NCBI RefSeq assembly: GCF_050948215.1
Contig: NW_027488924.1
Location: 62,001-126,000, forward strand
From: Halictus rubicundus
Lineage: Eukaryota > Arthropoda > Insecta > Hymenoptera > Halictidae
DNA length: 64,000 nt
Direction of reading: 5' to 3'
Both the position numbers and the translations under genes were made by a program. The notes beneath the pieces were generated by a model that had not been told where the DNA came from, did not search any database, and worked only from the letters and a program-made list of their open reading frames with translations. How positions within the stretch are numbered: position 1 is the stretch's first letter; the number at the start of each line of letters is the position of its first letter. Positions 19,576 through 32,798 of the stretch are shown here, one piece after another.

Positions 19576-22437
19576 CTTTTACTTGCTCATTTCTCCCGTA
19601 AATGCATAAAATCCGCAGTTTAGTAATGACATAGAGATAAAATGTAGTTAGTCAAATAACGAAAAGTGAATACGACTTGCGCCACACATTACTAATGAGA
19701 AAATGACACTTGCATTTCACTGAAAATGTAATTTTTGAGGAAGCGTTCAGTAATGTACTAATATACATTACTGAACGCTTAATCTTTGTCAAATGTTACC
19801 GCACATGCTTTCAAATTCGGATGTTTTTACGAGCTGGCTCGTGAACGTTTGGAAAAACAATCGATGAGCGAACGCAAACTCTTCCCACGGTATTGCTCGT
19901 TGGAAAAGGGGATGGCGATGGTACGCGTTCACGGTTTAACACGAAGGGGCGTAATTTCCTTGTACAGGTGGGATAAATGGATGAGTTCACGGTTTCCATT
20001 GACACAATGATGGAAATTTGCTTCCTGTGAAATGTGTCCCATAAAAAATTTTGTTGTGTGAGCAACTAAGCACTTTATCGCGTTTTATCGTTGAGCGTGC
20101 TATTTAATGAACAACACCTATGTCACAGTATCTGTTTGCTTCAAGAAGAATTCAAAACGTAAACTATTTTAAGATATATTCTACATTCTACGATATCTTA
20201 GAGTAAACAGAGTACACTTACGAGTAAAATGACTTTGGCGAGTGAAAGTCGGAGACAAATGGTCTCAACTCTTTTGAAGATTTCCTTGCTAACAATACGA
20301 AATACATTTTTACAGAGCTCATTTATACTCTCTATTCCCTAGCTTTAATGCAAACCAGCTCTTGCTTCTTTCTCCAATTTTCCAGTTTGAAAACGCCTTT
20401 CCCAATTGAAACGAATTTGAAGAAGGAGCCGAATAGGTTCTTGCTAAAAGCTTTACAATGATATTTTTCTATTTAGTACAGACTTTTTTTTATTCATATT
20501 TATCTGTGTACGTGCAGTCTTCAGGTAACAGTCAAATTTCGTAATAACTATAAAGTCAATCTTTTAGGATGTTTTATCCACGCAACCTACATCTACATTC
20601 TCTTCTGTGTAATTATGTTACTCTAGTCGATGCAAAAGTCTGTTAATACGATGACGGTGTGAAGTAGAGTAAACAATACAGTAGCAGCATTACGTATGCT
20701 TCGTGACTCATCAATGCTTCGTCATTTTCTGTTTATGCACGAAGAATATCACTGCGGAATGGAAAATGTGTTCAGTGAACTAATCTGCAGTCGAGTCATT
20801 ACTTTCGCATAAATCGGCGCATGCAGCATGATATTATAATGATTGAATTATATTCAGGTAATATAAAGGTGATTGTCTATATTCGTTTCCTAGAAGCAAT
20901 AAATACTCATACGCACAATTAAGCATTGATAGAGCATCCGTCGTTTGTTCAAGACTGTACAAAAATAGTTTACCGTTAGCACATGGAACGTGTACTCGTT
21001 AGGGTGGACCTTAGCTATACTCGATGCAAATTATTTTGCAAGATTTTTTTTATCTCATCCCCCATAATTGTGATGCGTGTTGGGGAAAAAATTGGGGTTG
21101 GTTGGAAAATTTTGAATTTTTAAAATCTTGACATAAATATACGTTACGATATATCGTTGAGTTTGCCTTTTTTCTCTCTTTAAGATACATACACAGCATA
21201 AACAATTTTAATAGAAATTTTGAATAGAAATTTTAATAGAAGCATCCATGACCTCGAAAAAAATTTTTCAAAAAAATTGGAAGCCATCTTTGAACTGTGC
21301 TTGGGATTGATACCTTGCCGACAGATAAACGACCCGACTCAATCGTATTATTTTTATTCGTCTGTGTAATTAGTCAATGTAAGTATTCACAGAAATGAAG
21401 AGAAATAGCGACAAACGTATGTACTATGTATTTGTTAATATTCAACACAATGCAAAAGGCTTTAAACTTACTTTTGCTCGCTGCATGCGTCGAAAAGAGA
21501 CGAATACACAAAAAAAGTTTGATGTGCTGAAAAATTAATGAATGTTATGAACTAGTGTTAAAGTTATTAATACCGATATAGAGAAATTCCATTGTTAAAC
21601 TTTCTTTTGTCCGCCGCCGTATGTTTCATACTCCATATGTGTATGCATGCATCGTATGTAGTAAGGACATTTAAAAGAACATATTTGCAAAAATTATTCT
21701 TTGTTGCGCGTGTAGTGCGCAGTGAACGCGGTAGTAATCGATCTCCTCTCGATTCTGTTTCAGCTTAAAAAAAAAAAGAAAAGAAAGAAAGATAGAAGCA
21801 TCAGAGGAATGGTAGAACGAGGCAGTATCCGAGAAGAATATCGGTGACGAATATCGTTCGCAGCATTCGTGCGGGTTCCAGAGCATGGGGTAGGGACACC
21901 GTAGAAAGTATACATGTACATATAGTTAGACAGGAGGCGTCCAGGAAGGAAGTGTCGTGGTCGCTCTTCCGGGCAGCTGCTCCGTATATCGGCATATAGG
22001 TACTATGGTAAAGTAATCCACTATAGGACACCGTACAAGTGCCATTACTACCGGGGGGCATCAAGGGCTTCATTTAATACCGCGTAGTTCATAATTAGGA
22101 TCTGGATATTAAATATTACATTTAGATTTCTTTTTGTTCTCTTTCTCCATCTTCTTTTTCACCGTCGCCAATTCCTCCAGTCTACCGTTTCCTTTCAAAT
22201 TGTTTTGTCTATTACATCGGCGCGCATGAAATATCGACATCACCACGCGCCGTGTATATTTTTAATCTTTCATACATCAAAATGCTTATCAATAGTTATC
22301 GACAGCATGTGAAATTGAAATCTGTTGTGTACTTGGTACGAAGTATTATTTATTTATTTCTACGATAACATTACTCAACGATTGTTTTGAATAATTGTAG
22401 CAAATGCTGGCGCCATATGAAGTTCCGTTAAAACCTG
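19576..22437. other. AT-rich intergenic DNA, no gene recognised
   Basis: Short overlapping frames only. A GCATAAAATCCGCAGTTTAGTAA motif at 19607-19629 resembles the end of the ACTAGACTGCGG MITE family. A TTCAGTAATGTACTAATATACATTACTGAACGC palindrome lies at about 19747-19779. An A-rich purine stretch (aaaaaaaaaaagaaaagaaagaaaga) occurs near 21770. Confidence 0.4.
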
Positions 22438-25400
22438 TATACAGGGTGGCTTGAATAAAGTGTCGCGAATTGTTTTCTCTGAAATTGTAACAATCAGTGC
22501 TGATTGAATTTACTCGAATGATGCTCTTTCGTTTTCTTCTGCAAAATGATATTATTTACAATGGATCAAAAAAGTATTTGTACATATACTCAATTAATTG
22601 TAAAGAATATTATTCTTACGATATGATTTCATGAAATTACACCGTTTGTGGAGAGATTTTTATCGCTGTTCTTCTAACATCTATACTTCTAAATGGTCAG
22701 TTTCTATACAAATTAACAATGTACACATTCGCTTTCGTTCTAGTGTTCGTTCCAATTAAGATTCCGATAACTTGCAAATTCAGTGTATGGCAATTTTCGG
22801 CATTATTCATTGGCATAATTGTAGTTTGCTCAATAATTTGGGCGATATCTGTGTCCACCAGACAACAACTATTTTTCTTTAAACATATCGCTATCAATGG
22901 ATATTGCATTGAAGAAACACTTCTAGATGCATCTGCTATGAATTAGCAATTCTGCTACGTATTAGTCAATTTGAAAATATAACTGTGTGGGTCTGCTGAT
23001 GATTGTCTAGCGTTTTCTACTATTTAATTAGAAGAATATTGATTAATGAAACAAATTGTAATTATCTGGAACTGCTTATAATTAATTGTTTTTGCCACAC
23101 TCGGTACCAAAATAAATATAGAGTATTCAATGCATATTTCAATGATATATTGTGAACACTCAATCTTGCATAAAAAAATTATCGTTTTATTGTCTAATCA
23201 TCATCTCGTCTGTTCCTCATCGAAATTGTGATTTCATTGTATTTTAAAAATGCTGATATACGAGCATAGGAATGGAGGGCAGAGAAATGCAACGAACTGT
23301 GCGTCTGTTTATAAGTATCGGTGCGAAATAAACTTAAAAAGAAATTTTTCTTTCATCGAAGAACTTGAGTGAATACATACATGCATACATACGCTCCAAA
23401 GGTTCTGATCTCGCGAGCCATGTTTACATTAAAATGAAGACAATCGGCGTTTTAACACTGCGGAGCACTAAAAGTGATTATTATACATTACCTTATAAAG
23501 ATAACAAGACTGCATGTATTCAGATTTTTAACGATTTTTGTTATAATATATGTCCAAGGAAATAAACTTATCGAATACATCTCCCATAAATGCATCTTTA
23601 TCTTTTTCGCTTGCTTAGAAACTACAAAAATTGAACAAAATCAAAGAAATTTACAAATTTGCACACACTATCTATCACCACAAAAATGAATTTTAAGTAT
23701 CCAGATACAATTCCGTTACCGAAATATGCATGACGTGGTAGTCCAATATTTAAGTTTCAAAAATCATAAATGGAAAACTTTGAAGCCCGTCGTTCCGATA
23801 GGTCCCGTAGTTCTGGTGTTAGTAAAGACCTATTGCTGTATTGTAAAAAAAAACGTTTTATAAAAATTCATCGATGAATGAGTGTAAATATTGTTTCGAT
23901 AAAAGAAATGAAATTCATATCTCGAAAGAATTTTCAAACCGTAAAGAGATTGTTACAGTATTACGTGTTAGACGAAAGGAAGAAGATTGATTGATTGCGA
24001 GTCTGGTACCCTGCCCCAACGTAATAATAATTTGCCATTAAAAGTTCATTTCAGCTGGAATTTTAATTGCAATTAGATCGGCGTGCCTGCCACTTACCTC
24101 GTTACAAATTAAGTCGAAGATCACATTGAAAGTAGCGTACTGGATGTGAGGTTCCATCGACTTTTCCACGGACGAACGGAAGAACGGACGAACGAACGAA
24201 CCAACGGTTAGTAATATTCTTCTGGAAATACTTTAAGATTTTATGAGAAGGCTGTCGTCCCGGTAACTTTCAATTTTGGAAGAAGGAATGAGAGAATATG
24301 AAAAGAACGGCGAAGGGAGGAGGCACAGTAATTTTTAATACTTGCATCGGTATAACTCGATACTAATAACCGGTTGTTTCCCAACATCCTCGACATTTTT
24401 GCTCTTTGTGATATAATTACGAGATATTAGCTTTCCCGACATTCTTCACAGTTCCGTTCTCATGATCGAAATGTTTGCTCTTGCGGCAAATGCAGCTGCT
24501 TCAAATGTAATCAACTCAGTCTCGTTTTAGTTTCCTTTCATGATATCAACGACAAGAACGAGCATATGGTCATTCGCACCATTTTAGTTTGTCCTCGATT
24601 AACAATCGATCGTTAGTACTACATGCACATACGCGTCTCGCAGAAAAACCCGCGGCAGCCAATTTTCTCGCCTTATAATTGATGTTACAATGTTGCGTAG
24701 GGTTGTACCTAAAGTTTTTGCACCAAATATATCGGGTGGGATATTTAAATGAGAACACCTAAATATCTTCTATTTATGATTTCATGAAAAAAGTGCTTAT
24801 GACAAAGTTGTAATATTGTAGTCTAGTCATTTTTCAAAGATTTCAATGTCATCGGTACTTTTTTAAATGGAATGACGCGACGTACTGGTTTTTGCATATT
24901 CTTATAGAGCATAAAAAAGAAAATGATCGATCTCTACAACCATATGGTTCCGATCATTGTATCTCGAAATATTTACACCAATATTTCCTAATATTATCGA
25001 ACGTTATTAGGGCCCAAGTCTCCAATTTCCTTGAATTTGTTTATTATGGTAGAAAATGCTTGGAATGAAGGGCAATTCGAGTTGGAAGTTTATCTCTGTA
25101 TATGCTAACTGCTGATCTGCAATATTGTCGCTATCGTCGTAAAAGAAAATCAAATTAACTTCCTCTTGCACGTTATATCTCTCAGGCAGTACTTTGAAGA
25201 TTTAACTAATTGTAAGAGTGCTGAAGATGTTCAGTCAATGCTCTTAATAACGCGTATCACAACATAAACACGAAGCGCTACCAAAATTTCGTTTCGAAAA
25301 ATATGTACTTGTGCTCCTTCCTCAAATCCCACCAGTATGAACTGAATCTATCTGGTCCATTAAGATTGAATTCTTTTTCATCACTCCAAATCACCTAAAA

Positions 25401-25443
25401 CGTACATACGTTCATACACTTCTCACTGAAATAGAAAATATGT
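22438..25443. other. Intergenic DNA with a CAGGGTGG repeat start; no gene recognised
   Basis: TATACAGGGTGGCTTGAATA at 22438 marks the start of a CAGGGTG-family repeat. The frame at 22719-22946 (+) is hydrophobic but AT-driven, with an overlapping antisense frame, and I do not recognise it. At 23457 TTAACACTGCGGAGCACTAAAAGTGA resembles the left end of the TTAA MITE at 40755-40975, without a visible right end. The remainder is unannotatable AT-rich sequence. Confidence 0.35.
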
Positions 25444-25930
25444 AGGGTAAGGGACCCAATTACTGTCGGGGTACCAATTGCTGCGCATATATTAATTATA
25501 CTTTTTTTTAAAGCATATTGAATATTAAAATAGAAAACTATATAACATATACAGGGTGGTCCACGCAGCTTGCACACCTATATAACTTCCAAAGGATGCG
25601 TTGTACGAAAAAGTTTTGTATACAGAAGTTGCATGGTCTGAAGGGGTACACAATTTAGTGTATTTATTTTTTTTTACAGGTGGAAGTGTTTCGGAGATTT
25701 GAAGGTCGACTTTGTTTTTTTAAATGAAATACTATATTTTTTATACCAAAATATGGAAGAATGTCGAATTCTGAGTAAAAAAGTATTGACCTTCATTAGC
25801 CCTAAACCTAATAATTAACGAGTAATTTCACTTTATTTCAAGATATATATCAAAATAAGAAAGCGCAGACGAGCACATTTATTTTATTTACTTTACTTAA
25901 CACTATTTCCTGCAACACTATTTACTTCAA
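25444..25930. repeat. Half MITE joined to a CAGGGTGGTCC repeat
   Basis: 25444-25535 is a single half of the AGGGTAAGGGACCCAATTACTG MITE (compare 13101-13312). At 25551 TATACAGGGTGGTCCACGCAG begins a dispersed repeat with TATATAACTTCCAAAGG and a 'gaaggtcgactttgtttttttaaat' block. A related copy begins at 46855. No coding content. Confidence 0.5.
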
Positions 25931-26945
25931 AGTGTATCACCTGTACTGATCGAATACACAAATGTATTAATTGTAATTGATAATATTGAATATTGAAATT
26001 GATAATATTAATATTGAAAGCAATTATACAGAATGTCGCGTTAATTATTACCTTTATATCCCATATATTGTTCCATAGCTTTTATTCAGGGTTCAATCAT
26101 CTGTTCAATTACAAGTTTAAAATTTATCCTTTACAATAAAATAAAATTCAAGGCCACTTTTACATCTTGATAAAAAAGAAAAGTCGAAAAAATCGAAATG
26201 CTACATTGTACGCTATCCTTAAAACCATACAACTTCCGTTTCAACCACTTTTCACCAAATATATCAAATAGTTTACATGTAATTCGCACACTTGGTCGTA
26301 CACTTACAAGAATCGATAATAATTAAAACACGGAATTAATGTAATTTATGAATCATCATAATCTAATATTTCATTAGTATCCTAATAGAAAGCATGTAAT
26401 GTAGACGTATAGAAACGCTTGAATAGCAATTTGTAGAAACTGCTGGCGTAGCTCTCTTGCAGAATTTATTACGAAGCAATGCCGGTACTGGAACGAGATG
26501 TAGATCCGTTGCAGTTTTCGAAATTGAGAAGACGTTCTCGAAACGTCTCGGTTGGCAGTATCGAAATCGTGCCCGTATACTTACGTACTTATTCGGTTGG
26601 CAATGCAGCCACTTGCAAATCTCCAGAAAACTCGTGTCATCTCGAAAATGTCTTCGACACATTTACCCGTATGCGATCAATGCACGCACACGTATATGCA
26701 TTTTGGGTTACGATGCGAGCAAGCATTCTTCTATCGTGGCCAGCGCTCAGACCGACTACATAAATGCACTTTCTGAAAAGAACAGTCGACGCGAGGTGAG
26801 GATCGTGGCTCGAGGATTCCCGCTGCGAACACCGTTCTGCGGGTTATTCGAAATTGGTCAAACAGATCTATAGCATTTATAGTGGAACAACAAGTTAGGG
26901 TGTCCTAAAAGTTTCACTAATTCTGCTCAGTCTGACGTTTCTTGA
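25931..26945. other. Unassigned; 139-codon open frame of unknown nature at 26457-26873
   Basis: The frame starts with TTG rather than ATG. It is richer in GC than its surroundings and faces a 99-codon antisense frame (26363-26662). I see no domain, signal peptide or splice context that would make it a gene. It is recorded because it is the longest unexplained open frame between 19.6 and 37 kb. Confidence 0.25.
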
Positions 26946-26948
26946 ATT

Positions 26949-27220
26949 TTAATAACCCTTAACGGACCAATGCCGCCATATAAGCGGCATGGCAATTTTA
27001 CTTACTGGGTCCAATGCCGCGTATATGGCGGCAAATATCAAATTTAAATCATCTTGTTATCCTATTACTCTGAATATATATATTAATAAATTTTCACTAA
27101 AATATAAATATTTTCCTTTCTATGCTTAATATAAAAATATTGAGTTCACAGTTTCTCTTCGTATGAAAAATAGCTTGGACCTGGTGGGAAGTAAACTTGA
27201 AATACTTCCGGACCGCTAAG
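26949..27220. mobile_element. piggyBac-like MITE (CCCTTAACGGACC ends)
   Basis: The left end is AACCCTTAACGGACCAATGCC and the right end, read inward, is AACCCTTAGCGGTCCGG. TTAA abuts the right end at about 27222-27225, and a TTAA lies four bases outside the left end. The interior contains GCCGC-rich segments (atgccgccatataagcggcat), a small palindrome. Confidence 0.6.
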
Positions 27221-27225
27221 GGTTA

Positions 27226-28190
27226 AAGTACACGTTAACACGTCGATTGCCACGTCGGACACATACGAGTCTGACCTTTGTCAATCTTTAAAAATCAATT
27301 TTTAAATTGTACCAGCGACGCCTGAAGATATGAAAAATCGTATTATTAGAAAAAGAAATCGTGCGCTACATTGAAGATAATCTATTTTTGTTTAAGCTGA
27401 CACAATAATTTTTTATTTTTTTATTACGGTCACTTTTACGGTAAAATTATTTATTATTTGAGACAAGTATTTGTAACGAAAAATTATCTGAAGATAATTC
27501 ATTTTGATTGAACACTAAATAAAGATCATTTTTTTTTAACAAAGATAATAAAGTGTTTTGATATAATTCATTATTTGAAATGATTAACTGATGTCTCATT
27601 TTCAATGAAACGTGCCCAGCCCTGAATAGAAATAACGCGTAATTCGAATGATACATGATCGAATTGCAATTAAAGAATAACATTTTTTCAATAGCGGAGC
27701 GGTTTTATTTTTGCTTTGTCATAGTCGTTTAATCCTCAATCACGACGGTGCAACGTTAAATTTTTCTAAAGCTGAACCCTCTTATTTCATCGTTGATAGC
27801 GCTCATAAGCGTATACGCTCGACATGTGGCGAATGTATTTTCAATAATGGGACTTTTAGAGTTCCCGTTGTACGTGTCTATGCGAGTCCTATTGCGTATT
27901 TACCGAGGGATGCTGGTGGACAGATGCGAGCATGTCTGTAAGTGGATGCGCTCCTTTTGCGCGCACAGAGGCTTTTCTTTTCAGTGATTTTCAGTGGTTC
28001 GAATCCACTGTATACATAGGTATCTACTCTGGCATAAGTACACATAAGTATACAGATTATTCCCGAATTGTTTAACTACAACTAAAATTAAAAATGAACT
28101 TCTTTCTTGTATTTCTATACGTAATACATACATACATAGACAAACTCTTAAGGGCAAAGCGGTTTATGGAACAAGTTTTAAGGTTTATAA
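27226..28190. other. AT-rich DNA, no gene recognised
   Basis: A TTAACACGTCGATTGCC stretch at 27236 looks like another TTAA-type element end without a partner. A B-box-like GGTTCGAATCCAC at 27995-28007 has no A box or tRNA fold around it. Frames at 27447-27683, 27711-27941 and 27793-27987 overlap and lack recognisable motifs. Confidence 0.35.
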
Positions 28191-28199
28191 TTGTTTAAT

Positions 28200-28420
28200 C
28201 GTTAGTAGGTGCGCGGACGAACGTGATACCAAATCAGAGAGCCGTATAGGTTGGAAAACAGCTTTTGGATTTCTGATGTGAGATTAGGTAGCTCATGTAA
28301 TATGTTAGTAACAGCCACGCAACTTTAATATTATAAATTAGTTGATACAACCCACGCGGTAAGATTGTATCATGTGGGAACGGTCAAGTAAGAATTGCTG
28401 GATCTGAATGGTGGGTTAAA
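28200..28420 (-). mobile_element. Decayed fragment of LTR L1
   Basis: GTTGATACAACCCACGCGGTAAGATTGTATCATGTGGGAAC (28340-28380) matches the segment GATACAATCCGAGCGGTAAG of the minus-strand L1 copy at 42118-42160. One array unit is still visible at 28206-28245. The ends of the LTR are lost. Confidence 0.65.
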
Positions 28421-28559
28421 ATCAAATATTATTTAAAATTAGCTTTGACTTAATTATATGTTGCAAGAAATTAGATTCTGTTACAATTATTATTATCACG
28501 GTAGAGATTGAGTATACGAAGTAAGGTATACATCCGCGACAAAATATGGAACCACATTT

Positions 28560-28850
28560 AAAAATCGCATAATTTCCTTAAAATTGCACCAAATGTGTTG
28601 AGATTTCTTGACATGTCAGAAGACATAGTTTATTAAATAACGGGTAAACAAAATTTTGAAAAGATTCGTATTGGTCGGAATTGTGAAGAAAAAAGGAAAC
28701 GTCAATTTTTTCAACTGTTTTATCTGTGCCTATAATGAAAATTTAAAACGTGCGTTTTGTAGATCTACGTCAATTATATATTCGGTGAAAAATCCATCGG
28801 AATCGGTTAACGTTGCTATGAGCAATAACAATATCACCACAAAAATATAT
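28560..28850 (+). repeat. Dispersed repeat R2, diverged copy
   Basis: It shares with the 29954-30618 foldback the string of blocks ATTGGTCGGAATTGTGAAGAAA, TTTATCTGTGCC, GAAAATTTAAAA, and a TGAAAA-TCCAT-GGAATCGGTTA end. Other copies are at 32085-32285 and, partially, 9975-10080. The open frame at 28656-28994 falls inside it and is not a gene. Confidence 0.6.
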
Positions 28851-29953
28851 TATTTGTATAAAGCAGAGGCAAAATTACAGATATTTGATCGCCGTCAAAT
28901 CGTTTCGTCCCACTGTGTGTCGGTTGGATATCGCACTGGTAATACGGGGAACACAGAGTCGTTGAAGAATTGTGCCAAAATAGAGACTACTTGATTTGGA
29001 AGGGTGACTAGTCCCGATCTGACTAAATACAACCAAACAAACGTGATTCAAAACAAATCAAAACGTGATTCAGCGTAACGACGTGTACTGACCGTTTGTA
29101 CTTTTCGTACTATCTCACGAAGGTTAATATTCAGGGGTTTATAATACTGTAAAATCCGAGTGGTGATGTTCCCAAGATTTTAGAAATTCTTAAAGATGTC
29201 AAAATTTCTGCATTATGAAATTTCATGGATTTGCAGTGTACTGAATCATGCTTTGTATCGGCTGCATCCAGCTGGTTCATAGTCATCCCTTCTTGTATGA
29301 ACAAAGGGGTCGAAGTAGGACGTTTTCCGTTCTCAGGAAAGAGATTAGACAATTCTGATCAAAATGCACGGAAAGAAAATTGTGCATACGTACCACGGAA
29401 ATTACTGATAAAGGAAAAAATGATTTCATCAAATAAATCAAGTGTCTATCATCGTAATTATTCATATTTTCAGAATAAAAAATATTTCCCATATCGATAA
29501 AAGTAAGTAAAATGATAAAATTCGTCACCTACAAAGAAAATAGTAATATAAAAATTAATATGTTTGTTTTCTTATAATGTGCAGAATGAGAAAAAGATTT
29601 GTGTGGCAATGTCTGTTGTCATCTTCATCGTTGGAAATATTAAAAAGTATTCTATTGTTTTGTCACGATATTTCAATTTCTTTATTTCAATTTTCTTACA
29701 GAGATAGGCAGTTTATTATTTTATACTTGGTGAAGTGCAAAACGATGCATCAGTTTATTAATATTTTTCTAAAATGTCATCACCTCTTCTAGCACATTTC
29801 TCTAACATATGAATCACATACTGTACTATGATTCATATTTAATATACAGCTAAATAATTTGTTCCAAGATCATATTCACAATTGAAATCGAATTTTTTCT
29901 GCCAGGGGTAGTACTAATTAAGAAGAAGATATTTCGTTGATGTATAAAATCTG
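28851..29953. other. Unassigned AT-rich DNA
   Basis: No family recognised. The segment 29300-29345 (aggacgttttccgttctcaggaaagagatta) resembles part of the L1 LTR (6570-6600 inverted), which suggests a small LTR fragment. Remaining short frames overlap on both strands. Confidence 0.35.
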
Positions 29954-30618
29954 CAGTAAGGAGCGAAACTGATTACACACTATTTGAAACAGCATAACTT
30001 TTTTCAAATTAGTCCAAATAACTTTAGTGTTTTTCAGAAGTCAGAAGGATTAGTTTATTAGACGAGGTGTAAAAAATTTTTGAAAAAAATTTGAATTGGT
30101 CGGAATCGCAAAAGAAATAGTAAAAGTTGGTTTTTCCAGCTTTTTTATCTGAGCCAGTATTAAAAATTTTAAAAATGTGTTCTATTGACTCGAATAAATT
30201 ATATTCATGCTGAAAATTTCATGGATATTGGTTACTTCGTTTACGAGTTATAAACGATTAAAAGTGGGAAAATTGCCATTTTTCACGATTTTCGACTAAA
30301 AATCCCACTTTTAATCGTTTATAACTCGTAAACGAAGTAACCCATATCGGTGAAATTTTGAGCGTGGATATAATTTATTCGAGCGAATCAAACACATTCT
30401 TTAAATTTTCAATACATGCTCAGATAAAAAAGCTGAAAAAACCAACTTTTACTATTTCTTTTGCGATTCCGACCAATTCCAATTTTTTACAAAAATTTGT
30501 TACACCTCGCCTAATAAACTAATCCTTCTAACTTCTCAATAACAATCAAGTCATTTGATCTAATTTTAAAAAAGTTATGTTGTTTCAAATATTGTGTAAT
30601 CAGTTTTGCTCCTTACTG
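29954..30618. mobile_element. 665-bp foldback (near-perfect palindrome) of family R2
   Basis: The ends are CAGTAAGGAGC at 29954 and GCTCCTTACTG at 30618. The arms (about 29954-30280 and 30300-30618) are inverted copies throughout, closing on a ~30-nt A/T-rich loop near 30285 (tttttcacgattttcgacta). Inner stem sequences include CGATTAAAAGTGGGA and TCCCACTTTTAATCG. It has no coding potential. A transcript would form a long double-stranded hairpin. Confidence 0.85.
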
Positions 30619-32060
30619 TATATTTCCGACAATTAAGCAATTAGGTACACTAGTGATATCCCTTTACAAGGAACAAGAGACATTCCATCTTCATAAAATG
30701 CTTAGCCACCATTATGATGTGCTATGTAACAACAATAAACAAATAAAAGAATTTTTTCAAATTATGTTCCCCGAATTTACAATTTCCATATGTAATTACC
30801 ATATTCTATTTGAGGAACATCTTGGAGGTACATACTGAAAATTATTTTGGTAATATCTCGTTAACTATTAAGTGTAGGACATATGAAGGTTAATAAGATT
30901 TTACGCAGAGTTTGACACTGAATGATTCACGATAAAAAAGATAGGCAATAAAATTCGAAGAAATCAGGGTGATGTTGAAATCTCCACCCATCTTTCACCC
31001 AAATGAAAAGTGTTTACATCACAATAATTCCCTCTGTATACAATGCAATTTTTATGCATATCATATTTAATAAATAAAATTATCTCTATTTTTAATTTTA
31101 AAGTACTTAAAGTATGGCGTAGTATAGTTCTTTCTCGAACTACATCCCGTCATCATTGATGTAGAGATAATCTTTTTTGAGAACATAGACCACAGTAATA
31201 TTATTGACTTGTACATAATTTATAGCTTTAAGTTATCGATTACGAGGTCTTTATACACATACACGAACTTCGCGACCAATTGAATTTCCTCGCGTGCTGC
31301 GACCAGACCGTAGTCACGAGTTTCGATTATGGTTGTTTAAACTAAAAGTTACACGTAATCAGTCGTTCTTTTTTCCATCGGCTTTGATCAAATACAATTA
31401 TCGGGACACCGAATACGATTGTTTGCCGAATCTTGAATTACAGAGGGTGGTCGCGTGCCAGTAGATAAGATACGGCCTCTTATGTGTTAGAACAACGGCA
31501 TAGATTCGTAGCAGTTTGCGTAGCAGCTATCAAAGAAGGACTATATGTATAGTATATATCTATCGCATTTTCTATGTCAATCAAATTCAAAGCAAATCAT
31601 AACCTATCTGTTCAAACAATTTCGTTTTTTTACCGGTTTAGTCCGCATAAACATACGAATATATTATAAGAATTATGCACGTTTCTCGTTGCTTAATAGT
31701 GAATACATACATAATCTATGTATTTACAATAAACGTTCACATTTGTTAATCGAATAAGTTTCCGTAATACTTCTGGTGATTACATAATTTCTGAAAGTGT
31801 AATTCAAAATTAAATTTAGGCACAAACGACAATCTGTTAGAAGAATTTTTAGGGAATTCATACTACTGATTTGTAGGCAATCTGATTAATCATTCTAATT
31901 CATAACGTCTAACTTTCAATATCTATTTGCATTTTCCTTTATTTTTTTTTGTCCACCTAGAAAAATGTTTCTGATAATTTTTAAATCAATTGACCTTCAC
32001 CATGATCCTTTTGTCAGGTTGATTATCGCAAATTAAAGGTTCGAGCGAAGGCTAACGTAA
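30619..32060. other. AT-rich DNA, no gene recognised
   Basis: Short frames only (30653-30838, 31545-31757). I see no splice or domain evidence, and no repeat family that I can match elsewhere in the window. Confidence 0.4.
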
Positions 32061-32084
32061 TCGAAATATGGACAATGTTTATAA

Positions 32085-32285
32085 TGACTCACTAGCTGAC
32101 GTGAAAAAAATTTTTTGAAAAAATTGCAATTGGTCAGAATCGTGGAGAAAATGTTAAAGGTTATTTTTTACAATTTTCTTTTATCTAAGCCTCTATTGAA
32201 AATTTAAAGACTGCGTTTGGTAAATATGTGTCAGTTATCGTATATTTTGAAAATTTCATTGATATCGGTTGAGGCGGAAACAAAT
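32085..32285 (+). repeat. Dispersed repeat R2, partial copy
   Basis: It contains GCAATTGGTCAGAATCGTGGAG, TTTTATCTAAGCC, ATTGAAAATTTAAAG, GCGTTTGGTAAAT and TGAAAATTTCATTGATATCGGTT in the same order as the 29954-30618 arm. Confidence 0.6.
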
Positions 32286-32617
32286 CGACAGGCATTCAAA
32301 GGTCGAATCCTAGTAGTCCTAGGTGATTTCAAATTTTTTTTCTATACGCATTTGTTGTGTTTAATTTTTTAAAATTATAAACAAATCACTACAAGCATCA
32401 TACTGAGATGTAATACTTCTTAGTCCATCGCGAAAGTGTTAATATTTATTAAAAAATTACATGTGCGTATAAAATAATAAATTATTAAATACAGTCTTTT
32501 GTGATGACAATTAAAAAAAAATTAAAATGTTTTTGCCTTTAACAATAACCGTGATATGCATTGTTTCGTGAAGGTAGTTTCAACAATTTCGAAAGTAACA
32601 AAATGATGACATTTAAC

Positions 32618-32632
32618 CCCCCCCCCCCCCAC
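32618..32632 (+). repeat. Poly-C tract
   Basis: About fourteen C residues in a row follow TTTAA, then CACCGCCCC. It is unusual in this AT-rich sequence and likely to be length-variable. Confidence 0.9.
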
Positions 32633-32798
32633 CGCCCCTATATTCACATGGACTAGTTCACTTTCAGCAAAATCCGAGACATAATGAATAACCCACCAAG
32701 AAAGTTAATCTGTACTGACGTCTAACATAGTAAATAGCCCATTCTTACTCCTTTCTGCGGTAAGAATCATAAATTCAAATCGAACTTTGTCAAAATAT

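Noticed and set aside
22719..22946. Small membrane protein or receptor fragment
   Set aside because: Hydrophobicity follows from AT-rich codons. The antisense frame is equally long and no family signature is present.
26457..26873. Possible host gene with 139 codons
   Set aside because: It begins with TTG, has an overlapping antisense frame and no known motif. Kept only as an unexplained open frame.
27995..28007. B-box-like GGTTCGAATCCAC suggesting a tRNA gene
   Set aside because: No A box at the right distance, no acceptor pairing and no T-run; only a symmetric CAGTGG/CCACTG stem.
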